A DNA stretch of 64,000 nt. Source: an uncultured Clostridium sp. Lineage in GTDB: Bacteria > Bacillota > Clostridia > Lachnospirales > Lachnospiraceae. Positions 1 through 13,485 of this stretch are shown here, in pieces. Position 1 is the stretch's first letter, and each line of letters begins with the position of its first letter. The notes below the pieces were generated by a model. The model searched no databases and was not told the origin of the DNA. It saw only the letters and a list, made by a program, of their open reading frames with translations. A program made the translations under genes and the position numbers. The stretch covers positions 22,519-86,518 of the forward strand of contig CANRZB010000011.1 in NCBI GenBank assembly GCA_947644195.1, in the 5' to 3' direction.

Positions 1-50
1 CTGCCAAACATTATATATTCACTCCTTCAACGTAACCGTTCCTCCGTGCA

Positions 51-1205
51 TCATGCATGAAACAGAGCCTTGACCTTATCCTCCTGCAGATCAGCTCCAA
101 TGACGCAGATTCGTCCTGTATAATCTGCAGCTCCCCGTCGGATTTCAATCTCCTCCGGCACCAGATCAAAATGGAACCATTCTCCTTCCTCCGAGGCAAT
201 GATCCCCTTTGCACGCAAAATGTCTCCGTATTCCTTGGAATGTGCCAGCTGCTCCAGGATATCCCGTAATTCCTGTTCACCAAATTTGTGCGCTGTCTCC
301 ATCCCACAGCTGGTAAAGACATCATCCGCATGATGATGGCCGTGGTGATGCCCATGGCCACCACAGCAGGAACCATCATGGTCATGGTGGCCCTCATGAT
401 CATGGTGACATTCGTGGTCATGGTGACCCTCATGATCGTGGTGACATTCGTGGTCATGGTGATCCTTATGATCGTGGTGACATTCGTGGTCATGGTGACC
501 CTCGTGATCGTGGTGACATTCGTGGTCATGGTGATCCTCATGATCGTGGTGATGTCCACAGCAACACTCGCCATCATGATGATGCTCCTCCATCAATTCC
601 TTCTCTAACGAATTGATCTTCTCCATCGCCTCCCGAATATTCTGCCCACTGATTTCCTCCCAAGGGGTTGTAATAATAGAAGCTTCCCCATTCTTTTCCC
701 GAATCATCTGCAGGCAGGTGTCCAACTTCTCCGCAGAAATATTCTGCGTCCGGCTCAAGATTACCGTCCCGGCATATTCAATCTGATTATTATAAAATTC
801 TCCATAATTTTTCATATACATCTTACATTTTGATGCATCTACTACCGTGGAAGTGCTGTTAATCTCCACATCCTCTCCAATATTTTGAATTGCCTTGATC
901 ACATCTGACAATTTACCCACACCAGAGGGCTCAATAATAACACGGTCCGGGGCATATTTCTCTAACACCTCTTTCAATGCCTCCCCAAAATCACCGACCA
1001 GGGAACAGCAGATACATCCTGAATTCATCTCTGTAATCTGGATGCCAGCCTCCTTTAGAAAGCCTCCGTCAATACCAATCTCACCAAACTCATTCTCAAT
1101 TAATACCAGTTTTTCACCAGTAAAAGCCTCCGCAATCAGCTTCTTAATTAACGTCGTCTTTCCCGCTCCCAGAAACCCTGAAATCACATCAATCTTTGCC
1201 ATCAT
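51..1205 (-). CDS. CobW/COG0523-family GTP-binding metallochaperone-like protein with His-rich repeat
   Basis: N-terminal GFLGAGKTTL P-loop, NSGCICCS CxCC motif, central (C/G/D)HHDH(E/K) tandem repeats. Confidence 0.93.
   Translation of the reverse strand: MMAKIDVISGFLGAGKTTLIKKLIAEAFTGEKLVLIENEFGEIGIDGGFLKEAGIQITEMNSGCICCSLVGDFGEALKEVLEKYAPDRVIIEPSGVGKLSDVIKAIQNIGEDVEINSTSTVVDASKCKMYMKNYGEFYNNQIEYAGTVILSRTQNISAEKLDTCLQMIREKNGEASIITTPWEEISGQNIREAMEKINSLEKELMEEHHHDGECCCGHHHDHEDHHDHECHHDHEGHHDHECHHDHKDHHDHECHHDHEGHHDHECHHDHEGHHDHDGSCCGGHGHHHGHHHADDVFTSCGMETAHKFGEQELRDILEQLAHSKEYGDILRAKGIIASEEGEWFHFDLVPEEIEIRRGAADYTGRICVIGADLQEDKVKALFHA
379..554. repeat. ~18-bp tandem repeat encoding (D/C/G)HHDH(E/K/D) units in the CobW-like gene
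   Basis: Repeated catgatcgtggtgacattcgtggt-type units read directly in the sequence. Confidence 0.9.
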
Positions 1206-1493
1206 TCCTCATCCTTTCTCCATTCCAATTCCGGGCAATATTTCAAAACAGTTATTTGCATTAAATGATATTATAACCATTCTGTTTATAAAAATCAAAT
1301 TTCCAGGACTTTTGTTTTCCGATGTGCAGCCACGGACGATATTATTCATAGACGTTCTTGTATCACGGACGTTCCATCCAATATTTTTCAAGCATATTTA
1401 TAAAAATGGCACAAATAATAATGCTATATCATTGCAAATGTATTGACTTAGCATTGTTTGTTTGCTATTCTTATCCTAGAAATAGAGGAGGTG

Positions 1494-1793
1494 ATGAAAA
1501 TGGCAAGTACAATTCAAGTACGAGTAGACGATGATTTAAAAACAAAGTCAGATGCTTTATTTAAAGAATTAGGAACAGATACCACAACTGCAATCCGAAT
1601 GTTTTTAACACAAGCGTTGGCCGTAAATGGTTTTCCATTTGAAATAAAAAGGGCAAATGCAAATCCCTATGGAGCATTAACAGAACATGAAATATTAGAA
1701 AAGCTGAAAAAATCACATAAGCACGCAGAACAGGGAATGTATAAAGATGCGATTGAAGTTTCTCGTGATATGAGGGCAAAGTATGGATTATAA
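1494..1793 (+). CDS. RelB/DinJ-family antitoxin (start at 1494 or 1500)
   Basis: MASTIQVRVDDDLKTKSDALFKELGTDTTTAIRMFLTQAL is a typical RelB/DinJ RHH N-terminus; RBS gaggaggtg upstream; overlaps toxin ORF. Confidence 0.88.
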   Translation: MKMASTIQVRVDDDLKTKSDALFKELGTDTTTAIRMFLTQALAVNGFPFEIKRANANPYGALTEHEILEKLKKSHKHAEQGMYKDAIEVSRDMRAKYGL

Positions 1794-2097
1794 AGTAGTA
1801 GTCACAAAAGATGCCGAGGAAGACTTAGAACGTTTCATTAAATATCTTATTATTGAGAAAGAGAATATGCAGGCGGCAGAAAATATTCTGAATGATTACG
1901 ATGCAACCATAGAAAGTCTAAAGCATGTAGCAGGAAGTTTGAAGCTGTGTGATAATCCTAGGCTTCATCCGTTAGAATATCGTCGCATTAACTTCTTAAA
2001 TCACAGATATTTTATGCTTTATCGCATCGTGGACAATATAGTATTTGTGGATAACATTTTCCATGAGTTGCAGGATTTTGAAAATAAGATGTATTAG
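1783..2097 (+). CDS. RelE/ParE-family toxin
   Basis: MDYKVVVTKDAEEDLERFIKYL... with C-terminal RINFLNHRYFMLYRIVDNIVFVDNIFHELQDFE; overlaps antitoxin by 11 nt. Confidence 0.85.
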   Translation: MDYKVVVTKDAEEDLERFIKYLIIEKENMQAAENILNDYDATIESLKHVAGSLKLCDNPRLHPLEYRRINFLNHRYFMLYRIVDNIVFVDNIFHELQDFENKMY

Positions 2098-2158
2098 TCG
2101 TAGTACCATGTACGACTTACCGATTGTAAATAGTAACCAGTAGCCATTAAAGAAAAGC

Positions 2159-2192
2159 CCCTGCAGGCAACGCATCTATTGTGCCTGCAGGG
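2159..2192 (+). terminator. Intrinsic-terminator-like hairpin after TA pair
   Basis: CCTGCAGGCA-acgcatctattg-TGCCTGCAGG stem followed by TTCTTCT. Confidence 0.6.
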
Positions 2193-2267
2193 TTCTTCTC
2201 CATGTTTACTCTCTATGGGATCTTTCGCTTCTGATTTTCTCATTCTGCGGAACTCGGTCACCATCCA

Positions 2268-3671
2268 TTACTGTGGGGTAGATTCTATAGAAATCCCCCG
2301 CTCTTTCTTAATCTTTTCATTCGTTTCTTCCACATTCATTCTGGAAAGAATCAACGTAATAATCACAGTAAAGATCAAAGGCAGCCACAGATACATAAAC
2401 TGCATCATATTGATACTGGATGGCGGCTGAACCGCAAGTTTTCCAGAATATCCACTGAATTCCAACAGCCAGCCAACCAAAGCCGTACCGATGCCGCCAC
2501 CAACTTTCACTCCAAGCGACGTACAGGAATACATGGTTCCATCCACTCTCTTTCCTTTTGTCAGGAAGGTATATTCTGAACAGGATGCGATTACCGCATT
2601 CATATCACCCTGCCAAGGTCCCTGTCCTAATGCAGCCAACGCTGTAAATGCTAACATGAGCGGAACACTTCCCATCAATCCGGCAACGACTACCAGCGCC
2701 CTTCCGATCACAGCAATAATATACCCTCTTAAATTCAGTTTGTACATACCTTTCCATTTACCTACCAACGTCGGTGTAAAAACCAGCGCAATAATAAGTG
2801 GGATATTGACTGCCCAGGCAAACACGCCAAACAGATTTTTATTCTTTAACACATAAGTGAAATAATAAATACCGGCGCCGATCATCGCACTGTATAGCTG
2901 CTGTAAAATATACACTCCACAGATCATTAAATAAAACCGATTCGATACTAGAAGCCGAAACGCTTCTCCCAAGCCATACTTTTCTTCCACCTCTTTCGTC
3001 AGTCCATCATTTAATTCCTGATCCGATAATTCCTTTACCGACAGTCCAGAGATGGTATTTACAATCAAACCGATCACGGCATAGATGATCGCTACCAGAC
3101 GCCATGCTGCAGCCCCTCCGCCACACAGATCGACAAATCCAACCGTGACTGACTGAATCAAAAGACTGGTGGAAAATGCAAAGATGAAACGGTAGGAACC
3201 CATCTGTACACGCTCCTTGCTGTTCTTGGTAACCAGCGACGTAAGCGCCGAATACGCGATATTATTTGCCGTATAGAACACACCGTTTAACAGGGTGTAG
3301 GCGATAAAGAACCATGCGTACTGTGCGACCCTCCCCATGCTTGTCGGCACTGCGAAAACCCCAACCAACGTGATGGCACATCCAATATATCCGTAGATCA
3401 TCCACGGCCTTGCTTTTCCTAATTTACTGTGCGTCTTGTCAATCATAGAACCGATGAAAATGTCTGTAAACCCATCAAAAAGTTTTGACACCGCAATCAG
3501 CGTTCCCACCATTCCTGATGCCAGACCAATCGTATCGGTCAGATAGATCATGACAAAGGAAGTCAGAAAAGCATACACTACGTTTCCTGCAATGTCACCC
3601 GATCCATACCCCACCTTATTATACCATTTCAAATACTTCTTCTCTCCTATAAGAATCGCTCCTTTCTCCAT
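2268..3671 (-). CDS. MFS transporter, glycoside-pentoside-hexuronide (GPH) cation symporter family
   Basis: Multi-TM; MIYLTDTIGLASGMVGTLIAVSKLFDGFTDIFIGSMIDKTHSKLGKARPWM is GPH-type; adjacent to beta-galactosidase. Confidence 0.9.
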   Translation of the reverse strand: MEKGAILIGEKKYLKWYNKVGYGSGDIAGNVVYAFLTSFVMIYLTDTIGLASGMVGTLIAVSKLFDGFTDIFIGSMIDKTHSKLGKARPWMIYGYIGCAITLVGVFAVPTSMGRVAQYAWFFIAYTLLNGVFYTANNIAYSALTSLVTKNSKERVQMGSYRFIFAFSTSLLIQSVTVGFVDLCGGGAAAWRLVAIIYAVIGLIVNTISGLSVKELSDQELNDGLTKEVEEKYGLGEAFRLLVSNRFYLMICGVYILQQLYSAMIGAGIYYFTYVLKNKNLFGVFAWAVNIPLIIALVFTPTLVGKWKGMYKLNLRGYIIAVIGRALVVVAGLMGSVPLMLAFTALAALGQGPWQGDMNAVIASCSEYTFLTKGKRVDGTMYSCTSLGVKVGGGIGTALVGWLLEFSGYSGKLAVQPPSSINMMQFMYLWLPLIFTVIITLILSRMNVEETNEKIKKERGISIESTPQ

Positions 3672-3705
3672 CCATGTTTGTAAATCCCCTGGGCCTATGC
3701 TTTCG

Positions 3706-6798
<3,093 letters not shown>

Positions 6799-6960
6799 TT
6801 AAATTCTCCAACATTTCTTTTGTTGGTTTCTGTCATTTTCCGTCCTATATTATCTAGGTTTATATTACATTTGATCCAGAACAAAGTCTATAAACAGAAC
6901 TAGACAGAATATGCACAAAATGATACTATTAAAGAAAAAGCAACGGGAGGTGTGTCACCC

Positions 6961-7827
6961 ATGTATATCAATTCGGGATACCGAAACCACTCACTGGTTG
7001 ATTTTAAAGACAAAAGCCGGCCGCTCATTGTAGGAAGTTGCGGAACCTACCGCCTGATTTCCCACCCCAAGCTGCCGACGTATCGTCCCAAAGGACGGCT
7101 GGACTTTCAAATCATCTATATCGCCTCCGGGTGTGCACATTTTCACTTTGAGAATCCTGAAAATGACACGGTTGTCACTGCCGGAAATATTGTATTGTAC
7201 CGCCCTAAGGAATTTCAAAAATATGAATACTACGGAGTTGATAAGACAGAAGTATACTGGATTCACTTTACAGGTAGTGAGGTAAAGAACATCTTAAGAA
7301 AAAATGGCTTACCTGATCATCAGCGGGTATTCCCTGTGGGCACCTCACTTGAATATGAACGTATCTTCAAACGAATTATTTTCGAATTACAGCAATGCCA
7401 AAAAGACTATGAAGAAATGTTGACACTGCTACTGCGCCATCTGCTGATTATCTTTCATCGTCAATTAACCAGAAAGCATGTATTAAAAAATGAATTTTTA
7501 GACCGTGAAATGGATACCGCTGCCACCTATTTTAATGCGAATTATAATCAAGAACTCAATATCGAAGAATACGCTGCTTCCCGCGGGATGAGCGTAAGCT
7601 GGTTTATCCGTAATTTCAAAAAATACACCGGAACCACGCCCATGCAATATATTACGTCCATCCGCATTACCAACGCTCAGATGTTATTAGAAACTACCAA
7701 TTATGCGGTCAATGAAATTTCCCATATTGTGGGATATGACAACCCGCTCTATTTCAGCCGGTTATTTCGTAAGCAGAAGGGATATTCCCCCTCGCAATAC
7801 CGGAAACGGGAACATGGCCCATCATGA
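6961..7827 (+). CDS. AraC-family transcriptional regulator (start at ATG 6961)
   Basis: Cupin-like N-terminus plus C-terminal double HTH MSVSWFIRNFKKYTGTTPMQYITSIRI...SHIVGYDNPLYFSRLFRKQKGYSPSQYR; divergent from lacZ. Confidence 0.93.
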   Translation: MYINSGYRNHSLVDFKDKSRPLIVGSCGTYRLISHPKLPTYRPKGRLDFQIIYIASGCAHFHFENPENDTVVTAGNIVLYRPKEFQKYEYYGVDKTEVYWIHFTGSEVKNILRKNGLPDHQRVFPVGTSLEYERIFKRIIFELQQCQKDYEEMLTLLLRHLLIIFHRQLTRKHVLKNEFLDREMDTAATYFNANYNQELNIEEYAASRGMSVSWFIRNFKKYTGTTPMQYITSIRITNAQMLLETTNYAVNEISHIVGYDNPLYFSRLFRKQKGYSPSQYRKREHGPS

Positions 7828-7828
7828 C

Positions 7829-8554
7829 TTACCTCTGCATCCCATACATGGCAATACTGGCGGCAATCGGCAAATTCAAGCTGTCGATCCGGTCGGAATG
7901 AGGAATCACGACCGGCGTTCCTACCGCAGAGAATTCTGCGGGAAGTCCTGTCGCTTCATTGCCAAAAATCAGCGAAAAAACTCCTTTTGGCCGAATCTCC
8001 TGAAGGGGAGTTGCCCCATCCAGCATAAACGGATACAGCTCCCTCTCTCCAAACTGTTCCTGATATTCGGCAAAGCTGTCAAAATAAACGAATTCCGTAG
8101 AAAAAATCGCGCCCATAGAAGCACGCACCACTTTGGGATCAAAGGCATCCACCGCCGGACGGATAATCGCCATCTGTTCCATGCCAAATCCCAGTGCACT
8201 GCGCATAATCGTTCCCATATTTCCAGAATTGGAAGGGTTTACCAGTACGATATGGGAATGGTCGTTCTGCAAATGACCGGAAAACTTTTGGAACTCACCG
8301 ATGACATAGCAGTTTTCTTTCTGGGACAGTACATGGAAGATTTTGTCCGTATATACGACCTCTATGTTCTTTTCCTGGCAGGAACTCAACAATTTATCCA
8401 GAGTCTCCCCCGGTTTCATTGCGGAATGAATAAAAATCCGGGAAACCTCTGCCCCCCGGTACTTTAATAGTTCAAAAGTCAAGGTAATCCCCAATGCGTA
8501 AGATACCGGATCTTCCTTCCGGTAGCGTTTATAACCCGCCATATGTTCCTCCAT
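7829..8554 (-). CDS. TrmH/SpoU-family RNA methyltransferase
   Basis: NPSNSGNMGTIMRSALGFGMEQMAII...FDPKVVRASMGAIF and LIFGNEATGLP SPOUT motifs. Confidence 0.9.
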   Translation of the reverse strand: MEEHMAGYKRYRKEDPVSYALGITLTFELLKYRGAEVSRIFIHSAMKPGETLDKLLSSCQEKNIEVVYTDKIFHVLSQKENCYVIGEFQKFSGHLQNDHSHIVLVNPSNSGNMGTIMRSALGFGMEQMAIIRPAVDAFDPKVVRASMGAIFSTEFVYFDSFAEYQEQFGERELYPFMLDGATPLQEIRPKGVFSLIFGNEATGLPAEFSAVGTPVVIPHSDRIDSLNLPIAASIAMYGMQR

Positions 8555-8622
8555 TCGAAAGTAATAAAAGAGAGTTTCCTGACAAACCCTCTTTCTATTT
8601 CCATCATGTAATTAACTGTTTT

Positions 8623-9075
8623 TTATTCCTGGATAAATACGTCTATCGTCAGATTACCAATTTCTGAAGAAAATGGAATACTAAACATGGTTTTTCCACT
8701 ATCCTGGTAATTACTCCCCAGGGAATAACTCGGCGTCGTAATGTCAATAATGATATTGTTATTTGCAAATACGGTAGCTGCGTTACCCGCAATCATATTC
8801 CCCAACTCTGAAATTGCACTTTCACCAATCGCATCTATGGTGTCCACTGGCGTCATCATCATCTTGGAAACGACCCCCAACGCCGTCTGATGATCCAAAT
8901 TCAATAAAACTTCACCGGTCAAATTTCCCACCAACCCCAGCTTAATCAATGAAGCATCTTCTAAATAAGCAATCTGCCGCATAGATGGTTTGCCAATTTT
9001 CAGATCCAACATACACATATCTTTCATTATTTTACACACGGAAATAATAAATGGGTTAATGTGCTCTGCTTTCAT
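8623..9075 (-). CDS. cheX: CheX-like chemotaxis phosphatase
   Basis: 150 aa; AIGESAISELGNMIAGNAATVFAN is the CheX/CheC helix motif. Confidence 0.85.
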   Translation of the reverse strand: MKAEHINPFIISVCKIMKDMCMLDLKIGKPSMRQIAYLEDASLIKLGLVGNLTGEVLLNLDHQTALGVVSKMMMTPVDTIDAIGESAISELGNMIAGNAATVFANNNIIIDITTPSYSLGSNYQDSGKTMFSIPFSSEIGNLTIDVFIQE

Positions 9076-9234
9076 GCTCCACCTCCACTAAATAGATCAT
9101 CGTTGCCTAAGTACAACAAAACCGGCAAGTCCAACCGCCAATTACTTAATATTCGTTGTACTAGTATAGCAAAAAACCGAATTTCTGTAAATGTTAAATC
9201 CTCTCAGAAACCAAAAAAATTAGGTATTTCGACA

Positions 9235-9927
9235 TTATAATTGAAAGGTATCCCAAAACTCCTCACTGATTCTAACCTCACATTTTTTCAGCCATCCTTC
9301 ATATTTCTGCTTGAAACGTTCCATCAGCCTCTCCTGAATCCGGGCTTCTTTTTCCTCATCTGTCAGCTTATCGGAAAGATCGGTCTCCACATCATCGGTC
9401 GCAATATAGAACATTTTGTTTGCCAGAATATTATCCTGGTAGATCTCACTCAACCCTTGCACAGACAAGGAATACGCTTTGCGGTTTTCCTCCGTGACAT
9501 TTTCCATCACGCGCTCTGCTTTCTGTAGAGCCTCATCAATCTCATCACCGGAAAGAGACACATCCTCTGCTTTTGCCTCTGTCTTAATGATCTTTAACTG
9601 AGTAATCATATTCACGATTTCCTGTTTCGCTTCTTCCCCAATCGTTCTCCCTGCGTCCAATTGGTATCCCCAGAGGGAATTCGTAAAATTCCCTTCATAC
9701 TGTCTCTTAAGGAGGTAGCCATAATTCAACACTTCACTATAACGCACGCCCTCATTGCCCACAGCAATTACCAGGGAATTCTCTTTAATCTTTCCTGATT
9801 CCAGCCTGACACTGCTTCTTCTGGATTTCTTCTTATCGCCGCCACAGCCACCACACACTGCCGAAACTGCCAGGCAAATGCAGAGCCCCAAGATCACCGC
9901 TCTATTTTTCTTCATATAGTCCTCCAA
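9235..9927 (-). CDS. Lipoprotein, SurA N-terminal/peptidylprolyl isomerase-like
   Basis: Lipobox LAVSAVCGGCGG; directly downstream of mfd on the same strand, SurA_N-like helical region. Confidence 0.55.
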   Translation of the reverse strand: MEDYMKKNRAVILGLCICLAVSAVCGGCGGDKKKSRRSSVRLESGKIKENSLVIAVGNEGVRYSEVLNYGYLLKRQYEGNFTNSLWGYQLDAGRTIGEEAKQEIVNMITQLKIIKTEAKAEDVSLSGDEIDEALQKAERVMENVTEENRKAYSLSVQGLSEIYQDNILANKMFYIATDDVETDLSDKLTDEEKEARIQERLMERFKQKYEGWLKKCEVRISEEFWDTFQL

Positions 9928-12900
9928 TTCCCCGGATCAGTTCGGATACCGTCTGAAATAATTCCTCTGCCGCCTGTTTCTTTTTGACATTGTTTGACGG
10001 CTTCTGTCGATAGAGGAAATAAGGCTCCTCGCCCTCCGTTGCTTTATACTTTAGTATACCCTGATATAATTCTAACATTTCCAGGACTTTTTCGGAAGCA
10101 ATATTTTTCCCGGAATGTAAATAGATCTGTATGCCTGCTGGTTTTTGGCTGATCTGAGCAATCCCTGCCCGATGCGCCTCCGTTTTTAATAACGCTACAC
10201 GCAGAAGATTTTCTGTGGACGCCGGAATCGTGCCGAAGCGGTCCTCTAATTCTTCCTGCATATCCGTATATTCCTCCGTGTTCTCAATACTGGCAATCCG
10301 TTTGTACATATCCAACTTCTGAAATTCACTGCGGATATAGGTTGCGGGGATATAGGCATCCATCTGAATATCAATCGTGGTTTCAAAATCCTGGTCTTCC
10401 GTGTCCTCCCCTTTCATCTGCCGCACTGCCTCATTAAGCATTTTACAATATAAATCATACCCCACGGCTTCCATATGACCGGACTGTGCTGCACCTAATA
10501 AATTACCCGCACCTCGAATTTCCAGGTCGCGCATTGCCACCTTAATCCCGGAGCCCAGTTCCGTATATTCCCGTATGGCAGCCAGACGCTTTTCCGCCAC
10601 CTCCCGCAGCATCTTTCCTCTCTGGTACATCAAAAAAGCATAGGCAGTTCGGTTCGAACGTCCCACTCTGCCCCGGAGCTGATAGAGCTGGGACAGCCCC
10701 ATCCGATCCGCATGGTCAATGATAATGGTATTTACATTCGCAATATCCAGTCCTGTCTCAATAATGGTCGTGGCAACCAGAACATCAATCTCTCCGCTGA
10801 TAAAAGACATCATGATATTTTCCAGCTGCCGTTCACTCATCTGTCCATGGGCAAATGCCACATTGGCATCCGGCACCATCTCAGCAATCTCCGCCGTAAT
10901 CTCCTCAATTCGCTGCACCCGGTTATACACGTAATACACCTGGCCCCCTCGCGCCAGTTCCCGGTTTACTGCTTCCCGTATGATTTCATTATTATGCTCC
11001 ATGACAAAGGTCTGTATGGGAATCCGGTCAACCGGCGGTTCCTCCAACACACTCATGTCCCGGATTCCGACCAGGCTCATATGCAATGTACGAGGAATCG
11101 GCGTCGCACTGAGCGTCAGCACATCCACATTCCCTTTCATCTGCTTAATCTTTTCCTTGTGCGTCACGCCAAATCGCTGTTCCTCATCCACAATAAGCAG
11201 TCCCAGATCACGAAATACAACATCTTTTGACAAAAGACGATGCGTGCCAATCACGATATCGACCTGCCCCTTACGCAGTAGAGACAACGTCTGTTTCTGC
11301 TGGGCCGGTGTTCGGAAACGGGATAACATTTCCACTCGCACTGGAAAATCCCCCAGCCGTTCCATCAGTGTATTATAATGCTGCTGCGCCAAAATGGTTG
11401 TCGGCACCAGAAAGGCAACCTGTTTCCCATCATTGACGGCCTTAAATGCAGCTCGAAGGGCAATCTCTGTCTTGCCATACCCCACGTCCCCACAGATCAG
11501 GCGATCCATGATTTTGTCACTCTCCATATCCCGCTTGACCGCTGCAATCGCATCGAGCTGATCCTGGGTTTCCTCGAACGGAAACAATTCCTCAAATTCA
11601 TTTTGCCATACCGTATCGGCGCCAAAGGGAAAACCCTTTTGCTGCTGCCGCTTTGCATAGAGCTGCACCAACTCCTTGGCAATTTCCTTGACAGCTCCCC
11701 GGACTCGGGTCTTCGTCTTGCTCCACTCCCGGGAATCTAGTTTATTGAGTTTCGGTGTCCTGGCGGCATCCTGACCGGCATATTTCTGCAGAACATCCAG
11801 GCCAGATGCCGGCACATACAGATTGCCCCCGTCTCCGTATTCAATTTTGATATAATCCTTGATGACCTGATCGACCTCAATTTTCTCAATGCCCCGATAA
11901 ACACCAAGTCCATGGTTTTCATGAATCACATAGTCACCCACGTTTAACTCATGAAAACTCTGAATTACTTTCCCATCATACTGCTTCTGTTTCCGGCGTT
12001 TTCGTTTCTGTCTGGCGCCAAAAATATCACTCTCCGTTACCACACAGAACTTAATATTGGCATAGGAAAATCCACGGCGCAGAAATCCATAGGACACCAT
12101 GATCTGACCGGCTTCCAGAGGTTGATCCGGTATCTCCCGGTAAAAGGCAGGGACCTCGTACTCATTCAAATCCTGACTGAGACGCTTTGCCCTGGTTCTG
12201 GATGCCGAGAGCAGCAGAACCCGATAACCATTCTTTTTCCAACGCTTGAGATCCTCTACCAGAAGTTCAAACTGTTTATTGTAGGAACCAACCGGCTGTA
12301 CCTGCACCGCCAGTCTCTGGGAAATCGCAAAAACCCGGGGCAGCGTATCCAGCATGGAGAGCGCAATCAACGGTTTGCGAAGCAGCAATGCTGCAACCGT
12401 TTCTGCCGAATACAAAACCTCCATCTGTCCAGGCAGGATATATCCATTTTCCAAGCGATTTTCCATACTCTCACGGAATTCCTCCTCCACTGCCTCCGCT
12501 TTTTCCAGACACCGCACCGGTTCATCCATAAAATACAACGTTTCTTTCGGAAAACAATCAAACAGGGACTGTGTCTCTACCGGAAAATAAGACAGAAAAG
12601 CTTCCAGACCCATTCGTCCATCATATTGCTCATAGGTTTCCATTACCTCAGATAACATATCATGGAGCCGGTTTGCCGCATCAAACTTCTTTTGTTTCTT
12701 TAACTGTTCCAGCACATTTTGCTCATCCTGTTTCATCCTCGCAAATCCCTGCCGGATTTCCTGTTCCGACAAAATTAGCTCAGAGGCTGGAAATACCTGT
12801 AGCTCTTCGATACGCTCAATCGACCGCTGGCTCTCCACATCAAATGATCGGATCGTATCAATCTCATCCCCCCATAATTCTACCCGGTATGGACAATCTT

Positions 12901-13480
12901 CTGTCACCGGAAAAATATCAACGATATCTCCCCGCACGGAAAAATCCCCCGGTGCCTCTACCTGTGCCTGCCTCTGATATCCCATATTGACTAATTGCTC
13001 GGAAAGCTGCTCCCTGTCAATAACTTGGGCCTCCGCTAACGTATGAGAAGCCTGTTCATAAACTGCCATCGCCAAAGTATATTCCATACCGGCGTCCATC
13101 GTCGTAACAACCGTCCCCCCATCTCCCGAAAGCAGGGCACGAATTACCTTCAACCGTTCGATTGCCAGTGCATTGCCATGAATATCGGCACTATAAAAAA
13201 TCACATCTTTTGCCGGGTAGTACAATACTTCCCGGTCAAATATGCGATAATCTTCTACCATTTCCCTGGCACGTATTTCATTTGCTGCAATAATGACCCG
13301 CCACCGTTTCCGTCGTCCCAGACCATAGATGACATGACATTTTTGCGACTCCACACAACCGGACAGATGCAGGGGCAGTTTCCCCCGTTCCACCGCTTCC
13401 TGCGCACTCCGGTATGCATGGATTTCCTCCAGTGGTGCTATCAGCGTTTCCATGAATAACGATCCTCCTGCTGCCGCCAC
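9902..13480 (-). CDS. mfd: Transcription-repair coupling factor Mfd
   Basis: 1192 aa; CarD-like ELNVGDYVIHENHGLGVYRGIEKI, GDVGYGKTEIALRAAF, DEEQRFGVTHKEKIKQ, QLRGRVGRSNR. Confidence 0.97.
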   Translation of the reverse strand: MAAAGGSLFMETLIAPLEEIHAYRSAQEAVERGKLPLHLSGCVESQKCHVIYGLGRRKRWRVIIAANEIRAREMVEDYRIFDREVLYYPAKDVIFYSADIHGNALAIERLKVIRALLSGDGGTVVTTMDAGMEYTLAMAVYEQASHTLAEAQVIDREQLSEQLVNMGYQRQAQVEAPGDFSVRGDIVDIFPVTEDCPYRVELWGDEIDTIRSFDVESQRSIERIEELQVFPASELILSEQEIRQGFARMKQDEQNVLEQLKKQKKFDAANRLHDMLSEVMETYEQYDGRMGLEAFLSYFPVETQSLFDCFPKETLYFMDEPVRCLEKAEAVEEEFRESMENRLENGYILPGQMEVLYSAETVAALLLRKPLIALSMLDTLPRVFAISQRLAVQVQPVGSYNKQFELLVEDLKRWKKNGYRVLLLSASRTRAKRLSQDLNEYEVPAFYREIPDQPLEAGQIMVSYGFLRRGFSYANIKFCVVTESDIFGARQKRKRRKQKQYDGKVIQSFHELNVGDYVIHENHGLGVYRGIEKIEVDQVIKDYIKIEYGDGGNLYVPASGLDVLQKYAGQDAARTPKLNKLDSREWSKTKTRVRGAVKEIAKELVQLYAKRQQQKGFPFGADTVWQNEFEELFPFEETQDQLDAIAAVKRDMESDKIMDRLICGDVGYGKTEIALRAAFKAVNDGKQVAFLVPTTILAQQHYNTLMERLGDFPVRVEMLSRFRTPAQQKQTLSLLRKGQVDIVIGTHRLLSKDVVFRDLGLLIVDEEQRFGVTHKEKIKQMKGNVDVLTLSATPIPRTLHMSLVGIRDMSVLEEPPVDRIPIQTFVMEHNNEIIREAVNRELARGGQVYYVYNRVQRIEEITAEIAEMVPDANVAFAHGQMSERQLENIMMSFISGEIDVLVATTIIETGLDIANVNTIIIDHADRMGLSQLYQLRGRVGRSNRTAYAFLMYQRGKMLREVAEKRLAAIREYTELGSGIKVAMRDLEIRGAGNLLGAAQSGHMEAVGYDLYCKMLNEAVRQMKGEDTEDQDFETTIDIQMDAYIPATYIRSEFQKLDMYKRIASIENTEEYTDMQEELEDRFGTIPASTENLLRVALLKTEAHRAGIAQISQKPAGIQIYLHSGKNIASEKVLEMLELYQGILKYKATEGEEPYFLYRQKPSNNVKKKQAAEELFQTVSELIRGIGGLYEEK

Positions 13481-13485
13481 ATATT

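Noticed and set aside
11-608. ORFs 11-577 (-) and 288-608 (+) with Met/Thr/Val-rich repeats
   Set aside because: Out-of-frame shadows of the His-rich tandem repeat in the CobW-like gene.
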